Position numbers and translations under genes: made by a program
Notes under the pieces: model-generated
What the model was told of the DNA's origin: nothing
Databases searched by the model: none
Seen by the model: only the letters and a program-made list of their open reading frames with translations
Origin: Hypomesus transpacificus
Lineage: Eukaryota > Chordata > Actinopteri > Osmeriformes > Osmeridae
Reading direction: 5' to 3'
Assembly: GCF_021917145.1 (NCBI RefSeq)
Contig: NW_025813728.1
Span: forward strand, 294,178-358,177
Length of the DNA: 64,000 bases
Shown here: piece after piece, positions 26,730 through 37,752 of the stretch
Layout: every line of letters begins with the position of its first letter
Position numbering within the stretch: the first letter of the stretch is position 1

Positions 26730-28057
26730 AATACATGTGACAGGTGCTACTGTCTCTTTAAGACAAGGGAAATTGCTGCGTCAGAAATCGCCTTATAGGC
26801 CAGCTGTTATCTGGTGTGGTGGATAGCAATCAAGTTGTCTTATGTTGCTTGGTGTGCTTGAAGCTGGTCCCTCTGCTATGATCTTAAGGTTACCAAGTTA
26901 CATGCATCGCCTCATGACTGACTTGCCTTGTGATTGACTGATCTATTAAAATACACACTTCTACAAAGAGTCCTGTGCAGCTCCTGAGTGGTGATTCTGC
27001 TGACAGAGAGTCAAACGTGAAATGTTTTGCAGTTAGTACATGTCTGTATACGCCTGCTCTTTTGGGGAGCTCCGTTGAAAAGTATTTTAAGTGTTTCTAA
27101 ACAAAACGGTGAGGAAATGCATCCTTGCCCGTCATGTTTATGAGAACAAGCAGGCCAGCGTCAGTAACCGTGCTGTGTCCATAGTCCAGAAGAACCGCCT
27201 CTTTTTACTAGATAGTCAATACGAGGAGTGTTCAGATCCGTAGGGGAGGGCGGTACTCTAAGCCGACCCCCGCCAGCCTTCTGAAGACACACTCTGGTTG
27301 AGACTATCCAAGACTGGTACCTGGTCTTTAGTAGGACACAGGTAAGTGGACCTTTATTCTTTGGTTTACCAGGTCTTACCAGTCAATTACAAAATATTAT
27401 TCGTACAATACGGCCTGTCACAAAAGAAAGGCCTTTGTAGGGAAAGGGGGAAATTGTTGGGAAATTAAGAATAGAACAAATGGAACAAAACAACAAAAAA
27501 TATAGACCGAGCTGTTGTTTTCTTAATGAAAACTTGTAGAAATGTATGTAGATTTTTAGTCCAAGGTATTTGAATACACATCTAAGGCTTGTCATAGGCT
27601 AAGCCAAGATGTTCTGCATTTAACTGTTTGTTGTGGTTGAGAGATATCGCAGACTGAAGAGAGTTTCTAGCTTTTAAAATGGTGTTTGTGTCCAGTCGAC
27701 AGGACACTAACAGAACACATGGTAAATGAACCATTACAATGTGATAATGATTGTTCAGATTCTGGCCAAAAGATCAGATTAAAGTTAATAAAGAACAAAT
27801 GTACATTTTATGCTGGCTTTTGAAGGGTTAAACGGAGCATTTCCTCGTACGGCAAAGCCATCTTGATCACATGTTTTATGGTAACACTTATGACGTTGCT
27901 CTTGCAACATTTCCAATCCTCAATAACAGTAAATGATAAAACAGCCAGCCAAACCTGAACTCATTCAGGATGTTCCTCAAAGATCAAAGGCTGCTCGCAT
28001 CAATACAAGTTGCGCAACGACCCGCGCTTTAACCCAGGCCCGTCTCCTCCTCCAGCC
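26730..28057. other. TRIM D 3' flank and TRIM E 5' flank
   Basis: An ATTAAA variant near 26944 is the most likely poly-A signal of TRIM D. GC-rich sequence from about 27230 to a strong donor (CAG/GTAAGT, exon end 27341) could be the 5' UTR exon of TRIM E, which has an acceptor (CCAG) two bases before its ATG. No other coding sequence is recognised. Confidence 0.4.
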
Positions 28058-29545
28058 ATGTCTGACGGCGGGCCGCCTCCATGCTGCATCTGCCTGAACG
28101 CGTTCACAAGCCCGGTGTCCATCCCCTGCGGTCACCGCTTCTGCCTGGCCTGCATCGGAGAGTACTGGAGGCTCCATCCAGTCTGTCAGTGCCCCCTCTG
28201 CAAGGCCAGCTTCCCCACCAGACCCCAACTCTCCCCGGCGCACACGGCCCAGGGAGACGCCACCCGACCTGGGGCCTCGGCATCCGGCTCGCCCCCGCCA
28301 AGACCCGGAGAGGTGCCGTGCGACGTCTGCGCGGAGAGACGTCGAGCGGCCGTCAAGTCCTGCTTGGTGTGCCTGGAGTGTTACTGCGAGGCCCACCTGG
28401 AGCCTCACTACCGGGAAGCCGCTCTCTGGCGCCACCCGCTGGTGTCGGTGTGGAAGGACCTGGAGGAGGCCGTGTGCAGGCTGCACGGCAGGAGGCTGGA
28501 CCGCTTCTGTCGGAGCGATCAGACCTGCGTCTGTGCCGTGTGCGCCCGGGAGGACCACAGGGGGCATCGGGTGGTGTCTGTCGCCAAGGAAGCCGTGGGG
28601 AAAAAGGTTAGGAAAATCAATTCAATTATAAGTCTTATACCATGGTCTGGGTGAATAGTCGATTCTGATTGGCTGCAGGGGTGTCCATTATCAGGTGATA
28701 TTGTACACCTCGTCGGGCATTATCTCTTACTTGGACTTTGATGAACTTATTGATAACTAATAGAATAGGTGTTTCTCATTACTAATTTGGTTGTAATTGC
28801 TGATGGACGCTATCCATCCATCCATCCATCCAATCTAATCCTTTGCTCTGATCTCCAGGTGAAGCTCAAGAGATCCATGTCGAGGGTTCATCAGGTGATC
28901 CAGGAGCACCAGAAGAAGGTGGAGGAGATCAAGCAGTCCCTGGAAGACGCTAGCAGGGTGGGGCAGGTGGCCAGGAGACAGGGCGAGGGACTAGTCAAAG
29001 ACCTGGAGCAGGAGGTCGCAGAGCTTCAGAGGAGAAGCACTGAGCTGGAGGAGCTCTCACACACTGAGGACCCCCTCCACCTGCTACAGGTCAGTACCCC
29101 TTCCTTCCACCTCCCCTCCACCTCCCTCCACCTTCCCTCCCCTCCCCCTCCCTTCACCTCCCCTCCCTCCCCTCAACCTTCCCTCCCCTCCCCCTCCCTC
29201 CACCTCCCCTCCCTCCACCTCCTCTCCAGTCAGGTGACCCCCCTTCCTCCCCCTGCATCTTACTTTGTTAATGCACTCTCGTATTTAGGAATGACTGATG
29301 GTAGAACATCTGAAGTCTTGGGTGGATCCCTGTGATTAGGCCCTGAGATGGTGTGTGCAGGGCAACACAGTATGATCTGGGTTTAAGTCCCGCGCCCACG
29401 TGTACGGTAGAAGGTAGTTTGATTTCCTTTTCTTTTTTCTTCACAGAGATTTCCGTCGTTTTCCTCTCCTCCGCACGTGAAGGACTGGTCTCACTCCATC
29501 AAGTCTCTGTTTCAAGACCTGCGGGAGAAACTAGAGATATCCTGA
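28058..29545 (+). CDS. TRIM E: short RING/B-box/coiled-coil TRIM lacking PRY-SPRY (292 aa, 3 exons)
   Basis: Exons: 28058-28606 (RING and B-boxes), 28859-29089 (coiled coil) and 29447-29545, together 879 nt, 293 codons with stop and no interruption. The start follows an acceptor by two bases. The RING is complete (C9, C12, CGHRFC..CPLC), B-box 1 reads CDVC..CYCEAH, and B-box 2 reads CRLH..DHRGH. Exon 2 fuses the usual 96-nt exon with the second half of the usual 234-nt exon: the intervening intron and roughly half of the following exon are missing, but the frame is kept. The last exon matches the start of the family's 148-nt exon (PPHVKDW), has an internal shortening, and ends in TGA. No 27-nt or PRY-SPRY exon follows before TRIM F. 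The product could oligomerise and ubiquitinate but lacks the usual target-binding domain; it may be a regulatory or decaying copy. Confidence 0.82.
28630..28695. repeat. Dispersed repeat fragment (TATACCATGGTCTGGGTGAA type)
   Basis: Sequence in TRIM E intron 1 containing TATACCATGGTCTGGGTGAA and CGATTCTGATTGGCTGCAGG recurs near 39233-39275 and 52702-52750. Occurrence at unrelated sites marks it as an interspersed repeat of unknown class. Confidence 0.6.
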
Positions 29546-29788
29546 CTGCACAGAGATGAACTCTCAGTTTATTCTATGGAATACTGTCCTACTGAAGTGC
29601 TTGTATAGTATAATGTTTTACTTTGTATGGAGACATCTTTTTTCATAACTGCACTGTATATGAATGTGGAATCGGTGTTTAAAATGTTAAGAATAGTCTG
29701 TCTGTTTATCCTATTTATTGGTTAGCACTGGGTTTTGATACTTTGAACCTTACTACCTCCTGTGAATGAATTTGATCGATGTAATATT

Positions 29789-29794
29789 AATAAA
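29789..29794 (+). terminator. Poly-A signal of TRIM E
   Basis: AATAAA 245 bp after the TRIM E stop. Its presence supports a genuinely short transcript with no SPRY exon. Confidence 0.6.
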
Positions 29795-30069
29795 AATCTT
29801 GATTTGTACTGGCCTCTTATTGTCTTATTGTCAGTAAAGGAAGAAGGTGGAATTTGATATATCTGTCAAAGTGAATGCTACCCTAATGTTTGTTTTACAG
29901 ACAAATTAATCTTTAAGTACATGACGTCCTCAAAAGTTGTTGACTTGTGTTTACCTTCACAAGCAAACAAACACCCACAGAGACAACCTTTATATTTGTA
30001 TACAAAGTAGATGTGCAAACAGATGTGGCCTTTTTACAGAGAAAGGGAAGTAGTTTACGATCCTTTAGT

Positions 30070-30082
30070 GGGAAACGAAACT
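30070..30082 (+). promoter_or_regulatory. ISRE upstream of TRIM F
   Basis: GGGAAACGAAACT matches the interferon-stimulated response element pattern GAAAnnGAAACT, allowing the usual overlap, and lies about 170 bp before a TATA box. ISREs bind IRF/ISGF3 complexes, and TRIM genes of this type are often interferon-induced. The match is seen; inducibility is inferred. Confidence 0.5.
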
Positions 30083-30103
30083 CAACTTGTACAAAGGGCA
30101 GGA

Positions 30104-30173
30104 AGGAGTGAGAGGGAGAGCGAGAGGGAGAGAAAGGGAGAGAGAGAGCAAGAGAGAGCAAGAGAGAGGGAGG

Positions 30174-30237
<64 letters not shown>
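30104..30237. repeat. GA-rich microsatellite in TRIM F promoter region
   Basis: GAGGGAGAGA sequence becomes a pure (GA)n run from about 30183 to 30236, between the ISRE and the TATA box. Confidence 0.9.
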
Positions 30238-30240
<3 letters not shown>

Positions 30241-30254
30241 CAAAACAGAGACAG

Positions 30255-30303
30255 TATAAAAGAGTGATAGAGAGAGTGAGAGACACATCTCTGCACCTGT
30301 GAG
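30255..30303 (+). promoter_or_regulatory. TATA box and short 5' UTR exon of TRIM F
   Basis: TATAAAAG at 30255-30262 is followed about 40 bp later by a donor (GAG/GTAAGA, exon end 30303). The matching acceptor (ATCAG, 31051-31055) sits two bases before the TRIM F ATG. This gives a short non-coding first exon and an intron of about 750 bp. The exon is predicted from these signals only. Confidence 0.5.
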
Positions 30304-31057
30304 GTAAGATGACAGCTGTCCTTCATACTGTACTGCTCTGCTTCTCTACTTTAAAATATATTTGTCACTTACACAACTGGTCCATTTCATTGATGTTACA
30401 GTTTATTCAATATTTAGTAACTTCATTGTTGGCACAGTTTGCTAACAAAATCTTGTAAACTATTTAATTGTCTTTACCTTACTGAGCAAATTAACTTGAG
30501 CAAACAAGTTATGATATGATACTCATAAAAAACAACTTCATTGTGTCAGTCAGTCATCAGTATAGTATTGAAAAGCTTTTACAAATAGCAGTTGATCGAG
30601 GCTCGGGCTGTGCTCCTGATGAGGAAACTGTTCCACCTGAAGTGTGATACTGCAGGAGTTTGTCTGTGTGATTTACCTAACGTACATGAAGACTGGAAAG
30701 ATGATCTGATCCTTTCCATTCGCTTTTCCTGGTGGAGGAGGAAGAGACGGATTAGTAACCTGTGGCTCCTCCTGCTGTGGGTGGGCCTGGTCTGTGTGTT
30801 CATGTGTTTGGAGGTTTGACTTTGAGTTGTTGTGTCGGTTAGTTACCACTAGAGGGCAGTGACATACTGCATTGACCCCCATGTACTTTGCGTAAAGTTA
30901 GGATGGCTCGTTCAGCTCATTTCAGTTCCAGTGGGAAGTTCTGAATAGTTCTATATTATTGGGGTACAAGTTGGTTGCGTGAAGCTCAGTCAGTAGCAGA
31001 AGAAGTGAGCTTGAGAGTCCAATAATGTGTTCATTCTCCTTCTGACACCAATCAGAC
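30304..31057. other. Proposed TRIM F 5' UTR intron
   Basis: No coding sequence. The part from about 30545 to 30960 is homologous to sequence at 36480-36745 and to the region before the RING stubs (47820-48970, 59150-60280). It marks an older segmental duplication of the TRIM F upstream region. Confidence 0.5.
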
Positions 31058-32846
31058 ATGGCCTCCGCTCTCTTCACCCCCTCCACCTCCTCAACGGCGT
31101 TCTCCTGCACCCCCGTCCTGATCGGAGACCACCTGATGTGTTCCATCTGCTTGGAACTGTTCGAGGACCCCGTCACGACCCCCTGTGGTCACACCTTCTG
31201 CAAGGGTTGCCTCGAAAGGAACATGGCGCTCAACGACCTGGTGTGCCCGCTCTGCAAGGCCCACCTGCGGAGCAAGCCGGAGGTGAACATCATCCTGAGG
31301 GAGCTGATCCAGGAGCTGAAGATAGCCCAGAGCAAGAGGGACGACCACCTGATCGGAGGAGATCCAGGGGAGGTGAGCTCTGTTTCTGATTGGATGATTG
31401 AATGGCGGATTGTAGTCATCGACTGAGTAGCGGTTTGATCGTCTTTTCGCATGGTTGGTTGGAAGGACGGATGGATGAATAGATAGATGGATCGGTGGAT
31501 GAATGAATGAGTAGATGGATGAAAGAATAATTAGTTGAACGAATGAATGAGTAGATGAATGAATGAATGAATGAGTAGATGGATGAATGAAAGAGTAGAT
31601 GAATGAATGAGTAGATGAATGGATTTGTTAGATGGATGAATAAATGGATCACTACAGCAGAGAAGCCGTCAACATGGATGAGACTCCATCGACAGCACAC
31701 ACCCTGTCAGCAGAAAACTCAACTGGTTGAAACGTCTTTTTCCCGCAGGTGGTGTGTGACGTCTGCACCGGGAGCAAGCTCCAAGCCCTGAAGTCCTGCT
31801 TGGTGTGTCTGACCTCCTACTGTGAGACCCACCTGGAGCCTCACTACCAGGCCCGGAGGCTGAAGGGCCACAGGCTGGTGGCCCCCGTGGAGGACCTGGA
31901 CGGGCGGGCCTGCCTGACTCACGGGCGCCCCCTGGAGCTGTACAGCCGGGAGGACGAGCGCTGCGTCTGCGCTCTCTGTCTGGAGGAAGGTCAAGAGGTC
32001 GTCTCCACGGAGACCGAATGGGAGAAGAAGAAGGTGACGTCCGTTTGTCTGTGAGGCGTGACGTGTTGTTGGCTGACGTTGCCTTACACGTATATTGTGT
32101 GTGTATGTGTGTGTGTGTTGTATGTGTGTGTCACAGGCTGAGTTGGAGGAAACGATAGCCGAGATCCGACAAAAGGTCGACGAGAGAAAAAGGAAACTGA
32201 AGGAGATCAATGAATCTGTCGAGAACTGCAAGGTGAGAGCTAGCATTGAGAGAAGAAGAGGGAAGAGAAGGGAAGAAAGAGCGCAGGAGAGAAAGAGGGG
32301 AAGAGAGAAGTGAAAACGTCAGCAGGGTGGAGATCCCACACAGCACCAGGAGTTCAAACCCACTCCTGAGAGACGTTCCCTCTCCCCAGGCCCGGCTGGA
32401 CCGCGAGCGGAGGGACATCCAGGCGGCGTTCGGTGCAGTCTTGGCCACCGTGCTGGAGGCTCAGGAGGACGCCCTGCGGCCCCTGGAGGAGCGACAGGAG
32501 AGCCTGGGGAGGGAGGGGGACCGGCTCTGCCTGGAGCTGCAGGGAGACGTCAACAAGCTGGGAGAGGCCGTCTCAAAGATGGAGGACATCGCCAACATCG
32601 AGGACCACATCCTCTTCCTCCAGGTGAGGACAGGGGATGGGGGGGGGGGGGGGGGCTTAGGGAAGGAAGTCCTGAGGAGCGTTAGGGTACTGTGGTGGAA
32701 ACTTCCATAGACCCCTTGTCCATTATGCATGGTTAGCTGCCATGAAGGATGTGTTTGAAGTGTGGGTTTTATTATCATGAAATATATATTTGAGAGATAT
32801 ACTGTATATAGATTCTCTATAGATGGAGAATATACAGGACTTGTAG

Positions 32847-32908
<62 letters not shown>

Positions 32909-34025
32909 GACATGCAGAAATAGTGTGAGTTGGCCACGAGAGCGTTTACACCCGTGCAGCTCTAAACAAGTCACGTGACACCTCCATCCAATCAGACGTT
33001 TCCGTCCCTGTCGGGCCTGACCGGCGGCAGAGACTGGACCGCCGTTTCCGTGGATACGTCGCTGTCTTTCGGAACGCTGAGGAGCGTCTGCTCCGCCCTG
33101 ACGGAGAGGACGCAGCAGGAGCTGGAGAAGCTCACCTCCGTGGGTGAGACACCCCTCTCTCTTTTACATCCCTCTCTTTCTTACCTCTCTCTATCACTCT
33201 CTCGCTCTGTCTGAGTTTACCTATGGTGAGGAGTGAAAAAGAAATCCCTCTTAATGATGATGACCTGTTTGTTTGTTTGTTCTCAGAACTCGAGAGGATC
33301 CAGAAATTTGAAGGTATGCTTTTAAAAACTAAGGATATCATCTAGGAAAAGCCTTGTCCTACATAATTATTTGAACGCCGTTTAAAACCCCATTTCACCC
33401 CATTTTCTATCATTATGGTGTTAGTTTTTTTGTATCCGCTAAAGTCCATTTCCACTTCAACCTGTGTGTGTCCCAAACAGTTGCCGTGACGTTGGACACG
33501 GACACGGCTAACCCCCAGCTGGTCGTGTCGGCGGACGGCAGAGAGGTGAGACACGGGGCGAGTGCCCGGGAGCGCCCCGACGACCCCGGACGCTTCGACC
33601 TCTTCGCCAGCGTCCTCGCCGTCAACCGCCTCAGCTTTGGACGCTCCTACTGGGAGGTGGAGGTCGGAGACAAGACCGGCTGGGATCTGGGCGTCGCCAG
33701 CGAGGACGCCAACCGGAAGGGGAAACTGGCTTTGAACCCGGCGAACGGTTACTGGGCCATAGTGCTGTATAACGAGGACCAGTACGGAGCCCTGGAGGAT
33801 CCACCCACCCTGCTCCACCCCAGGGACAAGCCCCGGAAGGTGGGGGTGTTTGTGGACTACGAGGAGGGGCTGGTGTCCTTCTACGACGTGGAGGCCGGGG
33901 CTCACCTCTACTCCTACACTGGGTGTGGCTTCACAAGGAGCCTCTACCCCTACTTCAGTCCACACCTTCTTCTCAATGAGAAGAACGGAGGTCCTCTGAC
34001 TATCTCACCTGTCAAGCATCGATAG
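31058..34025 (+). CDS. TRIM F: RING/B-box/coiled-coil/PRY-SPRY protein (549 aa, 7 coding exons)
   Basis: Predicted RING E3 ligase of the same group. Exons: 31058-31372 (RING), 31749-32033 (B-boxes), 32137-32232 (96 nt), 32390-32623 (234), 32996-33143 (148), 33287-33313 (27) and 33481-34025, totalling 1650 nt, exactly 550 codons with stop. RING ligands C28/C31, CGHTFC and CPLC are complete. B-box 1 is intact; B-box 2 ends in CALC followed by a short deletion that removes the HxxH pair present in TRIM C and D. PRY-SPRY has LDTDTANP, SYWEVEVG in place of HYWEVEVG, and a complete C-terminus. Unlike A, C, D and E, the RING and B-box regions are split by an intron (31373-31748), in phase 0 after a PGE motif. 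Upstream ISRE and TATA suggest interferon induction. Degenerate copies of its first exon and 3' flank occur at 48966 and 60276. Confidence 0.92.
31456..31650. repeat. GATG/GAAT microsatellite in TRIM F intron 1
   Basis: Irregular tetranucleotide repeats of GGATGAAT and GAATGAGTAGAT fill most of the intron that divides the RING and B-box exons. Confidence 0.9.
32643..32904. repeat. Poly-G and (GA)n runs in TRIM F intron 4
   Basis: An uninterrupted G run (about 32639-32654) lies just after the 234-nt exon and a (GA)n run lies at about 32852-32904. Confidence 0.9.
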
Positions 34026-34213
34026 TGTTGGAACTCTGGATACAAAACTAGATAGCCTAACCAAAGTGAAATGTTAATAGCCTGTGTGAAGGCATGATTG
34101 ATATGCTTTTGATTTACTTTGTATGGTGAAAGGTTTACACTTGAAAACTTTGCATTCATGCCCTTTTATATATGTTTTTGGTATAAAGAGTTAACATTCT
34201 GCTGATAATGTAC

Positions 34214-34219
34214 AATAAA
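34214..34219 (+). terminator. Poly-A signal of TRIM F
   Basis: AATAAA 188 bp after the TRIM F stop codon. Confidence 0.65.
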
Positions 34220-34521
34220 GATATATGCAAAAAAAATCTATTAAGTTTTATAGTTAAGTGCATTGGTGTTCAGTTTTTCAATGAAATATTGATTCTTATA
34301 AAACTCTTTTTAGGTATCACTGAATTAAACAAACTAAAGTACAGCAAGGGGGAACAGCACATTATTGAAACAAAAGCAAAGAAGAATTTATGAAAAAAAT
34401 ACTGGACTTGTACTGTTAACTAAGGGATTGTATGTCTCAGTGGTTAAAGCATTTGACTGCAGATTAAGACGTTGCAGGTCCATCATGAATACAAACAACA
34501 TCAATGTATTTGTATGGAGAC

Positions 34522-34527
34522 TTTATT
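34522..34527 (-). terminator. Poly-A signal of C1q copy 1
   Basis: TTTATT on + is AATAAA on -, 70 bp after the C1q stop codon. It is preserved in copies 2 and 3. Confidence 0.65.
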
Positions 34528-34597
34528 CTTTAAAAGATGCATGATTGTCAGTTAGGCAAGAAGTTTATGCATTCTGAAATAAACAAACAGCTGTATC

Positions 34598-35661
34598 CTA
34601 GTCAGCACTGAGGAGGAAGCCACTGAAAGTGGTATGACCAAAGTCATCCCCCCAAACGTGAGTTTGAGAGCGCATGATCACATAGACCGGGTCCCCCTCG
34701 TTCAGCTCCAGGGTCACTGCGTTGCCCCCGTTGTCGGCCTTATCCTCAGCTTTGTGATCCGACGTGGTGACGATTCGTTTTCCATTCTTGAGTAGTAATA
34801 ACACTACTCCCTCTTCGCCTCCTGCATGATAGAAGTAGCAGAAATAGTACACCCCTTTCATTGGGGCGGTAAAGACTCCTGTGGAGAGAGAGAGAGTTTT
34901 TTGTGGTAATCTGTACAGTCCATTTAAAAGGTTAAATATGAGGTTGTCTCGATCTGAAACCCTTCTGCTGTTCCTACTAGTCTAAAACTGATTTCTTTCA
35001 AAGCTGGTTCGTAAATTGTTCAGTTTTTTCCTACTATTTTGTTTACTTAGGGAAAAAGTGAACAATTGTGTAGATATAATTAGATCAAATGTACCTGTAT
35101 TTGAATTGTAGGCATTGCCAATGTTAGTGATGACGGTTTTGTAAATCATTGTGGTGTCAACATTGAAAGGACCAATTGTTCCAGTTCCTCCTGCTGCAGC
35201 AGAGAAGATGACCTGTGTTCTCTCTGTGTAAAACAAAACCACATCATTACATTTACATATTTAGCAGACACTCTTATCCAGAGCGACTTACAGTAAGTAC
35301 AGGGACAGTCTCCCCTGAGGCAAGTAGGGTGAAGTGCCTAGCCCAAGGACACAACGTCATTTGGCGCAGCCAAGAATCGAACCGGCAACCTTCTGATTAA
35401 TAGCCAGAGTCCCTAACCGCTCAGCCATCTGACTCCCCGTCATCATTACAATCATTACAATTAGCTTGTGTTGTCGAGAAACAATAACGTTTCCTTGAAA
35501 TTATCCCTTTTACCTTTCTTTCGGAGATGATCAACTTGGCTTTCTAGAAGTTTCAGCCTGTCTTCCAAGGTTGAGGAGGGAAGCTGTGTCGACTCTTGGT
35601 CTTCCTGAGCAGCAGACAGACCACAGAACAGCAACACCAGCAAACAGGACAAGTTCTTCAT
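34598..35661 (-). CDS. Secreted C1q-domain protein, copy 1 (185 aa, 3 exons)
   Basis: Small secreted C1q/cerebellin-like protein; the family's globular C1q domain trimerises and binds diverse ligands, in fish often linked to pathogen recognition. Exons on -: 35661-35514, 35223-35095 and 34878-34598, totalling 558 nt (186 codons with stop), all with GT..AG borders. Residues 1-20 (MKNLSCLLVLLFCGLSAAQ) form a signal peptide, followed by a short helical coiled segment (LEDRLKLLESQVDHLRKK) in place of collagen. The C1q domain runs from VIFSAAAGG, through GPFNVD, YNSNTGVFTAP and KGVYYFCY, to the terminal FSGFLLSAD. An in-frame ATG 27 bp upstream exists, but the chosen start gives the better signal peptide. 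The encoded proteins of all three copies in the window are identical in the parts compared. Confidence 0.9.
35248..35436 (-). mobile_element. SINE copy in C1q intron 1 (unit 1)
   Basis: Same tRNA-headed SINE as at 9249 and 13516, inserted in the first intron. It is present at the same place in units 2 and 3, so it predates the unit amplification. Confidence 0.8.
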
Positions 35662-35724
35662 CTTCAGCACGATTCTGTTGGCTATCAAACACCTTCAATG
35701 GTTCCCCGAGAAGAAGTCTCTTAT

Positions 35725-35730
35725 TTTATA
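35725..35730 (-). promoter_or_regulatory. TATA box of C1q copy 1
   Basis: TATAAA on - (TTTATA on +) lies 64 bp upstream of the C1q start codon, in a reasonable position for a short 5' UTR. It is retained in copies 2 and 3. Confidence 0.55.
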
Positions 35731-35734
35731 AAGC

Positions 35735-37236
35735 AACTGGCAGTTTTTTTTTGTAAATTTCTGGGATTTAGTCCAGGCATATAACTTATTGACAGAGCAG
35801 CATACATTCTCTACCAGTGTTTCTGTCATTTACGGGAAATACCTAGCAAAAACATGTGTTAACCCTGAACATACAGATCACCGTCTGAACCAGAGTTGAT
35901 TGACCGAGTGTCTACACTTCAGGTTAAAGACATTTTTCTGTCCAATAAATCAACTGATGAACAGCAATAGTTGAAGTTAATATCCACTAACTAGACATGG
36001 GACCCAATAAACAATAAAACATTGATTGTTCTATACCACATGAAAATAAGTAACAGCAATAGATTTATTCAGTAATAATTATTGAAACATTACTTGGCAC
36101 TGGGCATTCAAACATTGACAGAGCAGCATACTGTCTGGTTATGCCAGTTTAGCAGTCATTTCCCTCAAATGCTTGGCACAAATTATGTGGATCCTGAACT
36201 GACTGGTAAGACAATGAATCAACACAGCGTGTCCACACTGCAGGTTCATGTGGTCATTTATGCGATAAATGAACTGACAAAGAGAAGTTAATACCCACTT
36301 GCTAGACATGGCTAAACCCAATCAACAATAAAATATAGCTTGTTCTATACCACAAGAAGAAAAGTAATAATAGTGGATATAAAAACTGAAAACAAACAAA
36401 CACAAAACAAAAGACTACACTAATATTGTTTTCTTGCAAAACAATTACAATACTTAATAATAATAACTACTGATATAATTCATTACATTAGTCATCAGTA
36501 GGCTATAATATTGAAAATCATTTAAAAATAGCAGTTGATCGAGGCTTTGGCTGTGCTCCAGATGTGGAAACTGTTCTGCCTGAAGTGCAACACAGCAGGG
36601 GTTTGAAAGTTGTATCGGTTAATTAGCACTAGAGGGCAGTAATGTACATCACTGACCAGTGACCATCCTGTGTACTTGTACATGATGATGGCTCGTTATG
36701 CTCATATCAGTTACAATGGGAAGTTCTGAAATTGTTCTTGCCCAGTGCCAAGTAATGTTTTAATAAATATTGTTGATCCTGAACTCTATTGACTGGTAAG
36801 ACAATCAACACAGTGTATCCACACTGCAGGTTTTAGTGGTAATTTATGCGATAAATGAACTGACAAAGAGAAGTTACGGTAATATCCACTGAATACAGGA
36901 GAGTATAAACCATAAGCTATTAAAGTGGTTAACTTGTGTACAGTAAATGCATTGTTTGCTGGTTTATTTTGCTACTTCTCAGTACACCACATTAAGTACA
37001 CCCCTAAGTACTGTAAGACTTTGAATACTTAAAGTGCAAATCAACACCTCACCACTCTAGTGGGTTTGTTTCTGTTAAAATTTAAAACCGTATAAGAGGG
37101 TAAAAACATACCAGGAAAACATTGGTATGATGTAATAAAATTGCTATTTCGTGCATTAAATTAATAGTGTGTATATGATCAGGGATTAATAATAATCAAT
37201 TGTATTGGTGTCACCGAGTGGCCCCCAAATCCTTTC
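35735..37236. other. C1q upstream region with degenerate direct repeats
   Basis: Segments at about 35785-35990, 36085-36300 and 36740-36905 share ATTGACAGAGCAGCATAC, GATCCTGAACT..GACTGGTAAGACAAT and GCGATAAATGAACTGACAAA. They are old tandem duplications of one flank. 36480-36745 matches the TRIM F upstream region (TAGCAGTTGATCGAGGCT, CACTAGAGGGCAGT). No exon is seen. Confidence 0.6.
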
Positions 37237-37428
37237 TGCTTCAGGCCCCATAAAGGGTTAGAGCCGGCCCTGGCTTCAGCCATGTGCTTCAGGCCCCATA
37301 AAGGGTTAGAGCCGGCCCTGGCTTCAGCCATGTGCTTCAGGCCCCATAAAGGGTTAGAGCCGGCCCTGGCTTCAGCCATGTGCTTCAGGCCCCATAAAGG
37401 GTTAGAGCCGGCCCTGGCTTCAGCCATG
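37237..37428. repeat. 48-bp tandem repeat, four copies in unit 1 and one in units 2 and 3
   Basis: A 48-bp unit beginning TGCTTCAGGCCCCATAAAGG and ending CTTCAGCCATG is present four times, nearly perfectly. The corresponding positions in unit 2 (about 52315-52363) and unit 3 (about 63625-63673) have a single copy, so the array expanded in unit 1 or contracted in the others. Confidence 0.93.
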
Positions 37429-37752
37429 TCCCAAAAAAGACACGGAAACACAAATTGTCCCAACCAAAAACTGCAGAGTGAAACATAACGTTGATAGTAC
37501 ATAAAGCTCAAAAAACTGTATTTGCACTTAAATTAATGCCATTTTCTTTTATTTGGCTTCAACTTTTGATGTCTTTACCCACGCTGAAATCCAACCTACT
37601 CCCTTGGGTCTCATTCCAGTAAATATCCCAGTGGCAATCATTAATTGTTGTGATCTTTCCACAGAAGTGTCCTTGACTCGTTGGCAAACACGACACATGC
37701 TGGGACACCATGAGATACCTGCCCTTTAACTCTTTGTAGGCAGTGGCATGAC

